From Mesodorylaimus sp. YZB2_4 (Eukaryota; Nematoda; Enoplea; Dorylaimida; Dorylaimidae), in the NCBI GenBank assembly GCA_030248295.1, contig JASANH010001644.1:22492-86491 (forward strand): 64,000 nucleotides of DNA. The letters run 5' to 3'. The stretch's first letter is position 1. Each line of letters begins with the position of its first letter. This document shows, one piece after another, positions 55,338-64,000 of the stretch. Both the position numbers and the translations under genes were made by a program. The notes under the pieces are model-generated. The model did no database searches. It saw only the letters and a program-made list of their open reading frames with translations, and had not been told where the DNA came from.

Positions 55338-55874
55338 TTTGACAATGACGACATCTTACTTTCACTCGTCTATTTATAGGAATTCTTGGCCAGCTATGAC
55401 GTCATATAAACGTGTCCAGACTTGTCTAAATCTTAAAAGCTATATAGGGCGGCCGTTAGCCAAAAAAATCAGTCTTCCTCTGCTTCGGTACTGGAAGGTT
55501 GGTCCAATTTTCGCTCTCGTAAATTAACTACCCAAAAAATGGCCTTCTCCAAGTTCAATCACAACGCTTTAGAAGCCAACGTTCATTGGGTCCAGGAAAA
55601 CCACCACGTGACATTTCAAATTTAGGAACTGATATGGACCTGATATGTCACAGTAACAGGAATGAGAGCATTTTAGTTGTGTCTATGAGATTGGAAAGAG
55701 AAGCCTATGCAAGTAACATGGACGCTTCAAAGATGTATTCGTCTCGAGGCATGGATGTGGTGGATATGTTTAGACAGGCTTAAAATGAGTGTGCTCGGAT
55801 GCTGATTACCGTGGAAATGGCACATAAACTTGTATACTTTTATTCCTGTCATCTACGCATTCAATAAGCAGGGG

Positions 55875-56240
55875 CTAAGGCTGAAAGCATGTGACAAAAC
55901 GTGATCTAATCTTATATCTTTTTAAAATCACTTGTCGCTGGCAACGATTGGAAGTTTTCAGAATGCATTTGTGATAGGTGGCAAACAGACCGCCCGTTTG
56001 GTTGGTGAAACAAATATGTTCATTAGCAGCAGAGAGCAGGGTGATATTTTGTAGTCGATTTAGTCGTCCCTTTATAATTTTCTTGGGAGGTAAGGTGCTT
56101 CCCAAAATGGTCATAATCACCAAAAAGATAATACTGCCGATAATCTTATTCTTACGCTCTGACCTACAGCGGAAGCGGCAGCTTCCGGCCATCTCACGTT
56201 GAGCTGAATCCATTTCATTATGGTGACAGAGCCGCCTCAT
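55875..56240 (-). CDS. Hypothetical membrane protein
   Basis: An open frame of about 120 codons has a basic segment (CRFRCRSERKNK) followed by one strong hydrophobic helix (IIGSIIFLVIMTILGSTL) and a hydrophilic, Cys-containing tail. It is a plausible single-pass membrane protein upstream of the minus-strand Polinton genes. No family recognised. Confidence 0.35.
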   Translation of the reverse strand: MRRLCHHNEMDSAQREMAGSCRFRCRSERKNKIIGSIIFLVIMTILGSTLPPKKIIKGRLNRLQNITLLSAANEHICFTNQTGGLFATYHKCILKTSNRCQRQVILKRYKIRSRFVTCFQP

Positions 56241-57660
56241 TTATGTGTAAATTTAATGTTTGCACTTTCCCAAAAGCAACACAAGTTGCACTAGCTGATC
56301 TAGACTGATGTAAGAGTGGGCTGATAAAGGTGGGCCCTCCAGCAAACGACAGACGGGGTGGTTCAGGTCATCATCAATTTTGCCGGGCATTCTCGGCTTT
56401 GACGCTAAGAAGAAAAGCGATTCCATCCCGTTCAAGAACTGGGGTGGACGTTGGCGCACGATAACACCCCACCATCGATGAGGGAAGGCATGTTCGCCCA
56501 TCTATTTCGAATCTCAAATTGCGACGGGGTTGTACCCATTTTTGATTTATACGGCTTGGCCGAACCTCATTCTTGAGTTGGTAAAATGCCGACCCATCCA
56601 TCGATCCCTAACCCTCAACTGCCCGACTCTCTTCTTCGCTCACTATTCGACCCTTCCTTGGTTCGATTTGGCTGGGCCCTTCACTGCGATTTGTCCGCTT
56701 TCTATAACAGCTTCGGCTTGATTTTACGAAAGACATGTATCTCGACGGTCAGAATGTCTGGCGATATCAGCTCAAGAGCTTGCTCGACCGAAACGCTTTT
56801 ATCGCTCGATTTGGACGAGTCCAACCAGGGCCAGCGCGATTCTTGGCATGGGGCATCGTCTAAAAGGTTTCCTCCTTCCCACTTGCTTCATTACGCGGCG
56901 CAGGATGCTCAGGTGTCCCTGGACATCAATTTAGTAATCCTAGTCCTCACATCCTGGTTATCATTTGATCAACGCCTAGCCTGCGTTCCCACAGATATGC
57001 GATTGGTTCGACGCCTTTAAAGCTTTTCCACCCAATTTCTCGCCATCAACCTTATCATCATCATCGATGTGTCCTTCGCACACTTCTAACTCTAAGCGTC
57101 CCCAAACTGTGGTCACCTGGGTTCATTTGGCCTGTGTTGTTGCCGCTGATGCTACAGTGGGGCTTCAATAGACCTTTTCAGCGTGCGCTAAAAGCTTCTA
57201 ATTTGAAATTCCCGCTCCGGCTGCTTACAACAACAGAACAAGGATCCAGCAGATCTGTGCGCGATCTTATGCAAATTTTGGCTGAAAGGACACAGCTCAA
57301 TATTTTTAACAAAAGTTATTGACGATGAAAGCATGAGGAAAAATTGCCTCTATATCATCAGAACATGAATTTTTAAATTCCACTCGCCTTCGATCATCCC
57401 ATTTAGGATCGATAGAACTAACAGATCTGCTCACCAAGTTCCAAATTGTCATAAGCAGCCAAGCTACCGTAATCGCGGAAATTCGAATTTTCGCTGACGC
57501 TGAAAAGGTTTATTGCCGCTAAGGTCTTTGTTCAGTGTCAGTGCGCTTTATTGAAACCCGCGCGATTCTTATTGCAAGTGTGTAAGATTACGCCACCGCA
57601 CATAGTCTGTCTGCTAGGTAGATTCTTGGACACAATCCTTTAGGACTTGAATGTAATGCG
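56240..57660. other. Between Polinton fragments; no gene identified
   Basis: Both strands carry open frames (for example 56586-57020 plus, 56374-56601 minus), but none matches a capsid, polymerase or protease that I recognise. If the plus-strand element was once complete, its capsid gene should have been in this interval. Confidence 0.3.
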
Positions 57661-57674
57661 TGAAATTTACAGTA

Positions 57675-58255
57675 ATGTCGAAAAGAAAGAGTTTAGTGGA
57701 GGATGATGCTCCAATTTGCTCGACGGAACCACGTATCATGGAATCGATGATTACGACAGTGACTTGGATAGCGAAGTAATTTTGCCTTATTAGCCGGATG
57801 GAGAGTATCCGATTCAGAATTTAGTCTCTTGAGCGACGATGAAGTAGGACAAATAATCGAGCCTCTTTCCCCTACCATCTCGTCCTGGCCCCAGTCATCG
57901 TTCACTATCGCGAGCTCTGTCTGCTAACAGTGGAAATTCTCAAGGTAAAATTCGAATATTTCTGATCATGACTCGCAGTCTGTGCGCCATATGCATTTTC
58001 AGGTAATCCATTGGGCGAAGGTCAGCCGATCGAGTTGGTGGAGTCGCGGTTCTCAGCCTTTACAAAAAGAATATCGCCACAAAAAACTTTTGATGAGGCT
58101 ATGGCAGATAGTCAATGCCGTTGTCCATTCATCATATATTTGCAAAGCAAAGTAAGTTGGCTGAACCCGGCAGCTATTCTAAGAGTCTCATCACCTTTTT
58201 TCTAGCCTTGCAAATATGGGAACAAGATTAGGTGTGCCAACAACTCGGACACCAC
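57675..58255 (+). pseudogene. piggyBac-like transposase remnant, spliced
   Basis: ATG at 57675 (SKRKSLVEDDAPIC) starts an acidic N-terminal region that continues over frameshifts through YDSDLDSE and SDSEFSLLSDDEVG. A GT-AG intron (about 57942-58001) leads to the segment PQKTFDEAMADSQCRCPFII and YLQSK. A second intron of about 50 bp (58151-58205, GTAAGT...TTTTTTCTAG) is followed by PCKYGNKIRCANNSDTTRT. The D-E-A-M ... G-R-x-P-F-x-x-Y-x-x-S-K-P-x-K-Y-G-x-K-I pattern is the piggyBac core around its second catalytic Asp. Most of the catalytic core is missing. It passes directly into the ATPase fragment at about 58240. Confidence 0.6.
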
Positions 58256-58480
58256 TCGCACTTTCTGGTTCTCCTCAAATCTCCTCTTATAGCAGCCACA
58301 ATCCAAGAGTTGGGTAGATCCATATGGCCGAAATGGGAGCATTATCTAATTGATGCTTACACGGAGGCCACTGATAAACCATACTCTTATCTGTTTCTTG
58401 ATCTGTTCCTATCGACGCCTGAAAATTTGCGGGTAAAGAGCAAGATCTTGCCTGAAGGCTACACCCATGTCTTTTTGTAA
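58240..58480 (+). pseudogene. Packaging ATPase C-terminal fragment, second Polinton module
   Basis: The frame HFLVLLKSPLIAATIQELGR to YTHVFL-stop (TAA 58478-58480) is homologous to the C-terminus of the minus-strand ATPase at 47491-47730. Both share H-(F/Y)-x-V-L-(F/L)-K-S-P, L-x-D-A-Y-x-x-A-T ... D-K-P-Y-S-Y-L-F, and a final HVF. The N-terminal two thirds with both Walker motifs are absent, replaced by piggyBac sequence. Confidence 0.8.
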
Positions 58481-58599
58481 TCTTCTCTCTGTCCTTCACG
58501 AAGATGACATCTATATCGCATTACGGGTAGTGTGGTACGGTATATGACATACTCGGGTGGCCCCGTGTGTGTTGTTAACGTGATTGAATTTCGCGGTAG

Positions 58600-58947
58600 A
58601 TGGCATTCGCGGTATTTAAAAAATTGGAACTTTTACTTATATCCTCTCCAACCCAAGACATTCTTCCTACCGACCCTGCAACAGTGAAAGATATCGCAGA
58701 ATTACTGGTAAACGTACTGCACAGCGAGCGGATTTTTTTGTCCAAAAAGCAAAAAACCCTTTTCAAAAGGCACAAGCGTATTTTGAAAAAGCTTGCCAGC
58801 TCAAAAATCACAATTGGTGCAAAACAAAAGCTGCTGCTGAAGCGGGGGCACAAATTTATTTACAGTTTACTACAAGTAACTGTGCCACATTTGCAAAATG
58901 GCGTCAGCAGTCAAGGGAATGATTTTGATTCCTCTGGCCGAGTATAA
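58600..58947 (+). CDS. pX-like virion protein, second Polinton module
   Basis: ATG at 58600 opens 115 codons (AFAVFKKLELLLISSPTQDI). A Lys-rich middle (LSKKQKTLFKRHKRILKKLA) leads to the basic/hydrophobic transition KQKLLLKRGHKFIYSLLQVT. It corresponds to the minus-strand protein at 46982-47461 in length, order and position after the ATPase. This is the only uninterrupted gene of the plus-strand module. Confidence 0.6.
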   Translation: MAFAVFKKLELLLISSPTQDILPTDPATVKDIAELLVNVLHSERIFLSKKQKTLFKRHKRILKKLASSKITIGAKQKLLLKRGHKFIYSLLQVTVPHLQNGVSSQGNDFDSSGRV

Positions 58948-59377
58948 TAGGCTAAAAGAACAATCGGAAAGCAATTACCTATCGACTCAGCAGGATCTAT
59001 CGATAGCGGTAGTGAGACCACATGCAGCCTCGAACCCATCTGCTGTCATCAAACAGCCGGCTTTGCGCGTTATTGACGACGATCAGCTTGGACAAAACTC
59101 TGACCATACCAGCGTGGACAACATACTCAGCCTGATCGGTAAAAATCATTGAAGCCGCGCGAAAATTATATTGCATTTCTTGGGTTCGAGGCTGGGCCAC
59201 AGTGGACATGTTGTACTTGGATCTGGACAAAAGTCCGCGACTCACGTTATTGAACTGCCACGTTGGGTCTTGAACCCATTGCACGAGAAAACACCGCAAA
59301 ATGCTTTCGAATTTCTTCATCTTACCTTAGTTGGTCCGTGTGAAAACAGTTTAACCGTGTGCGTCTTTTCCTTGTGA
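58898..59377 (+). pseudogene. Minor virion-type protein, second Polinton module, single TGA
   Basis: ATG at 58898 (ASAVKGMILIPLAEYNRLKE) overlaps the pX-like gene by 50 bp in another frame. The frame continues to DNILSLIGKNH, one TGA (59150-59152), then SRAKIILHFLGS and HVIELPRWVLNP in the same frame to 59377. The TGA aligns with Arg in the minus-strand homologue, so CGA to TGA is likely. The last ten codons are formed by the left arm of the palindrome at 59355-59480, so the true C-terminus is lost. Confidence 0.55.
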
Positions 59378-59480
59378 AAACCGGTTTTATGTTCACCTCC
59401 AGCGTCTAAGAACTGGTACCAGTTCTTAGACGCGGGAGGTGAACATAAAACCGGTTTTCACAAGGAAAAGACGCACACGG
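59355..59480. repeat. 126-bp near-perfect palindrome
   Basis: Two 63-base arms pair with a single mismatch (59401/59434) and no loop; the centre is CTGGT|ACCAG between 59417 and 59418. Arm sequence includes GTGCGTCTTTTCCTTGTGAA and GGTTTTATGTTCACCTCC. It truncates the minor virion gene. A snap-back junction, a breakpoint inverted duplication or an assembly fold-back would all give this structure. Confidence 0.97.
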
Positions 59481-61200
59481 CAGCTAGCCTAGGTGTTCCT
59501 GAAAGTGCTCATGTGACGCGGAATGTAGCACCTGCAGTCTCGCCTGATCGTCCTTATGGTGTCCATTGGTTGACTTTGTACTGATAAAAGGATGGGAAAG
59601 TGTGTGTATGCTCGCGCGCTGAAATTTAATTAATTATTTTATGCGGAATAAAGTTCCCACGGCCTCAGCTCACACATGTTCACATGTACGAAAATATGTG
59701 AAGTATTGAAACGATAGATAAATGGCCAGCTGACTCGGAATCAGCCTCACCCAACTGGCGCCCTCACAGAAAACGTGCTGGTGCAGACGGATTGGTTAAA
59801 AAGAGCTGGCGGTTGAAGGGACATTTGGCTAGCAGCTGGTCGAGAAGGCTACGCGCTATATAGTTGGCGCGATGCTCACAGACCGGCTCGAGAGGCATTT
59901 GTCGACGATTGTCGAAATCAGTCCACGTCGAGTAGAAATTGAACATGGTCTGGAATTGGGTCTATTCCTTGTTAGCCGTTCTGTTTTTGAACCAAGTGGT
60001 TCTGATCATCCGACCACGGTCTGGATTCTTGTTGGAAAGTCAGACTTTCGTCGATACATCACTATCAAAAGATACCGCTTCGCCAAGTCAAAGCTTACCA
60101 TTCGCATCTATCTTACCCTCAAATATGACTGGCGCCAGTGGCAACGCCTCTGCAGACAACATTACAATTCCCGCCGATTCTACTCCGGCCATGGTTTGCT
60201 TGTCGTGCGAGGGGCAATTCTCGTACGATGTCTCATTTGGCCCTGTGTTGATAAACATCCTGAGAACAGTAAGGATGGTGATCAACACAGGGCAAAATAT
60301 CACTGTAAAAATTTTTAAAAAATTTATCGTTTTGCGAAAGTGTAGGCTGAATAGAATTTATGAATGGAATTTTGCATTTTTCACGTTTTTGAGCGTGTGA
60401 GATGGGGTTCAGAAAATGTTCTCCGGCCAACGTTTAAAGTCATCCAAAAATTCCCATTTCTGTTTTTAACTATCACACAGTGTTCATTCTATAATGTATG
60501 CCCTTCCTTTTTTTGTAAATTGATGCGTGAGTTTCCTGATATAAAGTTTTCTCCAATGTCTAATTTTGTATGTTTGCCTTTTCAAATTTTTATTGTGGGC
60601 AATGGCACTAGCACTGCTAACAGCGATTAATCATGCGCTCAAGAATCCAGGGCTTCGGGGAAACGATCAAATGCTGTTCCGTAACTTTTCCAAGGTTTTC
60701 ATGAAGCATATACTGAAGCTTATTTTGGTGCTGTCTCCTCACCAAGTGCAGTAGTTTACCACAACCTACTTTGTTGTCACGTCTTTGCGAACCCATCACA
60801 TGCGAAGATTTCAAATCTTTTAAGGTTGCAGAACTTTGAGAGGAATTACGGGCCTCTGGTCTGCCTGTCTCTACGAAAAAGTGTGACCTTAAACGTCGCT
60901 TGCGTGGCCTAGGAAAGTGGGGTCAAAAAACCAGCCGTCAATACGAAGATGATAGTTCGAGCGAGGACTGCGACCAAAGAGATCGCCATCACGGATTGGA
61001 CACCACCATCGAACTCCAAACCAAAACTTCTCGATTCACGACAATTTGCAAAGCGAAAAGTACGTGCCCTAAGTCTAAGGAATTCTACGGATTGCTAACC
61101 ATGTGTACCCTCATAAGTTTCCCATCTTGCTTATTTCTTAGCATGAAACATAAAAACTTTTTAAAAAGACAGTATCTTAGTAAGACTTGCTATTTTCTTG
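59481..61200. other. No gene recognised; contains a hairpin
   Basis: Frames on the plus strand (59872-60318, 60900-61223) have no recognisable motif; the second has an acidic/Arg-rich stretch that might be an exon. At 60241-60296, GCCCTGTGTTGAT and ATCAACACAGGGC form a stem with further pairing (CATCCT / AGGATG) around a short loop. Confidence 0.4.
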
Positions 61201-61212
61201 TTTCGCTCAAAA

Positions 61213-61350
61213 CTTCTTACTAAGGTTCATAATTCCTCACTAAGGTTCATAATTCCTTACTAAGGTTCATAATTCCTCACTAAGGTTCATAATTCCTTAC
61301 TAAGGCTCATAATTCCTTACTAAAATTCATAATTCCTTACCAAGGTTTTC
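61213..61350. repeat. 20-bp tandem array, six full units
   Basis: TAAGGTTCATAATTCCT(C/T)AC repeats in exact 20-bp register from 61221 to 61340, with partial units on both sides. Units alternate between the CTCAC and CTTAC variants in the first four copies, suggesting a 40-bp higher-order period. Confidence 0.95.
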
Positions 61351-61499
61351 AATTTTTTTATATGCTAATGTTTTCTCAGGAAGATAGGAAAGATCATGGT
61401 AAGACCCAAGTATGTTTCAACTCGATGTTTAACTTGACGAAGTTGGTTATATTATGAGGTCAAGAGAGTCAAAGAGAGTCTGCAAAAAACCGCTCTGAT

Positions 61500-64000
61500 T
61501 TAATTGTGCTCATAAATCATACATTCGTCAGTAATCACGAATGGGCTTTTCGAAACTGCAATACATCTATTACAAAAATTTTCGAACGGCACAATGCAAA
61601 ACAAATCATATGGCTCCGCGATCGAAAAAAAATTCCCATATGGGCGTTGATTTCTAAAACATTGATCATTCCATAATGATGAAAGCAATGGCGAACTTGG
61701 CTTTGGGACATCATCAATCGAAAAACGTTTAATTTTGAGTTTTGTACCGAGGGCATAAAACTGCTCATGAACAAATAAAGTCTTTGAAATAACCATATAG
61801 CCTGGCTCACCATCAAATCGAAATTTAGCCAAATAAGTGCACGACTTTGCATTTTTCTCACTAGACAATGATCGAACCAAGCTGTGATCAACTTTGATTT
61901 CAGAACAACAAAAAATGTTGGAAATATCGATGTCTGAAAATGTTTTAAAGATGGTGTCCTTCTCTTGCGCGGAAAAGTCCCCGCGCAGTGGTTGTTTTAA
62001 AAGCTTGATTGTGCCGAACTTTTTCGTAGCTGAAACCGTTTTGTTCTTGCATATTTTTTCGACCAAACTTTGAATATCTCTATTTTCTAAAAACTTCTAA
62101 CATTATCGCGTTGAATCTTTAGTAAGCATTAACTCCTAATACCCACCTGTCTTTTTTCCGATATTCTTGATCCAGTCGATGATATATTTTTCTTCACTGA
62201 ATCGCCGTGCCACTTGCAACATTGTACCATGAGAGCTAGTGACCATCTTTGTGAGCATGCAATTGAATCCTTCGAAAGCAAATGTCGAGAAGTTGTGAAG
62301 TGGTCCAAGGAATCGGACGAAACGAACCAGGTGACGAGTTGCGTGAGCGTTGTAAGTTTGGCCTTCATCGCCCAAAAATCTCGGCAGTAACTCTTGCCAA
62401 ATCGATATTAGCTGCTTGATTTCTTGCAACTCTTTGATGCGAATGTGGTCTTTGTTCAATCGTCGCGCAATTTCGTTGTAAATAAAAAGCCAATCGTAGA
62501 AATCACTTGCGTCTGGAATTGCCATGCCACGCGGCACCAAATGACCTAAAATAAGTTTTGATGAGCATACTTTGACAAACATGATAGAAGCATGCTTTGT
62601 TGCTGTATACTTTGGTTGTTTAATAATAAATGGGATTGACATCATTCGGAACGCGTAAATAGAAGAGGACTCACCTTTTACTGCAGGAATGATTCCATAC
62701 AAAAGTAAATTCTTCAATGCGGAAGCATTGAAGTAAGACAAATTTCCAAGTGATGGGACCGTACGGGAAAAGTCCGCTGGGAATCTGATCTGGGTCAAAA
62801 TATCGTCCACTTGCGTCATATTTCGCCCCTTACCCAACGACCAGCCATTACCGGAACCTGAAATCCATAATTTCAAATTTCAGAACCTCATAATTCAGAC
62901 AAAAAGGACTTACCAAAAAGACTGTCGAGAATCCGCTTGAAGACGCCTTCATACGCCTGATGCATGAAGTCGAGAGGATTTTGGCGGAATGGATCGATGT
63001 TCAATTGACGAAGTTGTGACGGCCCTTTGACCCCATGCATCATTCCGCCGTCTTCGTCTCTCTCTAGCTGTTAATAAATGTTTTCCCAAAATGCGGAGTC
63101 TTTTTCCTTGACAGATTCCTGATACAGCCACATGCGGCGCCCATTGAGTGCTTGACTTTCTTGCTTGCAATCCATGCAACCAAACCGCCCTAAAATGAAA
63201 AAACATGGCCTCATTTTCCTTCTCAAAAACCCTTTTTATCTAAAGTCGATACTGCTCACCATTAAATTGCACTACGTTCCAGATAGAGGCGCGAGCAGGA
63301 AGATCAAATACACTAGCCAAGATTCGAACGTAGACTGTAAAAATAATCCCATCGACCTTAGCCACAAACCCAACATTTGACAGAAATTTCAGTTCCTGAA
63401 TCGAATCCTTAAAAAAATACAACCATTACCATACCAAACTATTTGAAAATGCAAATTATTCTTACTGAAAGAAACTTGTCCCAGTTTGGCTTAGTTTTAC
63501 TTTGCCAGAGTGCTAACAGGATCGAATTTTGGAATTTCGTTCTGACGACTCGAGGCAACTCGGCTACAATACCAAGCAGAGGCCAAAAACATCCAGAGTT
63601 TGCCTTTGTGAATTTTGCGCCATCAGAACTAACGACCAAATGCAAGGTGAGCGATTGGCCACTTGGATTCGGATACGCTGATCGGTAGAATTCGCCAGTT
63701 AACAAGTCGGTCACAAATTCACTATTCATTGCGGTAGCTGCAGACATGTCGAGATTCCCCAGAATTTTTGAACCATAGTTTCTAACAATCAACTTCAGCT
63801 GCTTTTCAATACTGAAAACAGCGATCTCGGCAGGCCGTGAGTAACGTCCATTACCTCTTCAGCGATCGATGCAAGACCTTTCCATTTTTCCATAACAGTC
63901 GCCACATATTTTTGCGTGGGAATTGATGAGTCTGAAATCATCATTGAGCAAGTTCTTCAAAATTCGTTTAACCATTTTGAAAGAGACAGGGCAATTATTG
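61500..64000 (-). CDS. Metazoan CACTA/EnSpm (TNP2-type) transposase, spliced, incomplete at window end
   Basis: Running from 64000 downwards, exons carry ICGDCYGKMERSC (Cys box) and SLTLHLVVSSDGAKFTKANS followed by CFWPLLGIVAELPRV and SKTKPNWDKFL. This block is the TNP2 core with the D-G-x-x-(V/F)-x-K-S motif. Next are VFDLPARASIWNVVQFNGE (63244-63420), GRFGCMDCKQESQ (after TTTTAG|), HGVKGPSQLRQLNIDPFRQN and PLDFMHQAYEGVFKRILDSL (62900-63050). The long exon 62876-62136 ends with YNAHATRHLVRFVRFLGPLH and FSTFAFEGFNCMLTKMV, corresponding to the DUF4218-like region. A final frame (62066-61500) may be the C-terminal exon. Exon limits are approximate. No stop was noted inside the long exons, so the gene may be intact. 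TIRs are not visible within the window. Confidence 0.82.

Noticed and set aside
44953-59152. Alternative nuclear genetic code, suggested by TAA/TAG at Glu positions in the thymidine kinase and isolated TGA codons in otherwise open frames (LINE, minor virion gene, 42 kb frame)
   Set aside because: The Harbinger transposase, dUTPase and LINE frames end at ordinary stops and contain no internal ones of these types. The thymidine kinase also has frameshifts, and isolated TGA codons are explained by CGA to TGA transitions.
59872-60630. Several overlapping plus-strand frames of 90-150 codons
   Set aside because: They are mutually exclusive, have no motif, and cross an AT-rich tract and a hairpin.
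61213-61350. CRISPR-like array
   Set aside because: Units are contiguous with no unique spacers and the sequence is eukaryotic; it is a simple tandem repeat.

Overview
The window is eukaryotic, almost certainly metazoan, and consists of transposon-dense accessory DNA rather than a gene neighbourhood. The grounds are GT-AG introns of about 50-120 bp in several genes, metazoan-type mobile elements of nearly every class, tRNA-derived SINE copies, and no prokaryotic operons or ribosome binding sites. The species cannot be named from this sequence. The many frameshifts and in-frame stops are mostly mutational decay, although some could be sequencing error.

Layout. 1-9 kb holds degenerate repeats, two inverted-repeat DNA elements (4.1-4.6 and 7.1-7.8 kb), an L1-like LINE fragment (minus, 5.1-6.5 kb) and an internally deleted mariner (8.0-8.4 kb). 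9.4-12.6 kb is a CR1/Jockey-like LINE (plus), interrupted by the 3' end of a second LINE family. 14.7-17.1 kb has a TA-flanked MITE and a pogo-like transposon. 18.8-23.3 kb is a structurally complete PIF/Harbinger element: perfect 27-bp TIRs, TTA target duplication, a spliced DDE transposase and a spliced MADF/BESS partner gene. It sits inside a small TA-flanked MITE. 24.2-27 kb is strongly degenerate repeat DNA. 27.1-30.6 kb is an RLE-type (R2/R4/NeSL-like) LINE on the minus strand, interrupted by a 711-bp TIR element with a perfect 8-bp target duplication. 30.9-33.4 kb is repeats. 34.3-41.9 kb holds fragments of spliced genes: a GRPKK-type acidic protein, a P2X7-C-like cysteine domain, a zinc-finger protein and unknown exons.

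41.9-46.2 kb is the most unusual segment. A dUTPase (minus) and a thymidine kinase (plus, two introns, decayed) diverge from a 295-bp intergenic region that contains a duplicated TATA-bearing module. They are flanked by unrecognised coding frames. 46.5-55.4 kb is a Polinton/adintovirus-like element (minus): zinc-finger protein, chromodomain integrase, jelly-roll major capsid protein, packaging ATPase, a pX-like small basic/hydrophobic protein and a further minor virion-type protein. A nearly intact LINE (49.8-53.0 kb, one TGA in about 945 codons) is inserted in it. 57.7-59.4 kb carries a second, oppositely oriented fragment of the same type of virion module, fused downstream of a spliced piggyBac-like remnant and ending in a 126-bp near-perfect palindrome. 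61.2 kb has a regular 20-bp tandem array. 61.5 kb to the end is a spliced metazoan CACTA/TNP2-type transposase on the minus strand that runs out of the window.

The functional units are therefore self-contained mobile elements (transposase plus DNA-binding partner; integrase plus capsid plus ATPase; endonuclease plus reverse transcriptase), a possible virus-derived nucleotide-metabolism pair, and scattered exons of unknown genes. No standard cellular rRNA or tRNA gene and no CRISPR array is visible.
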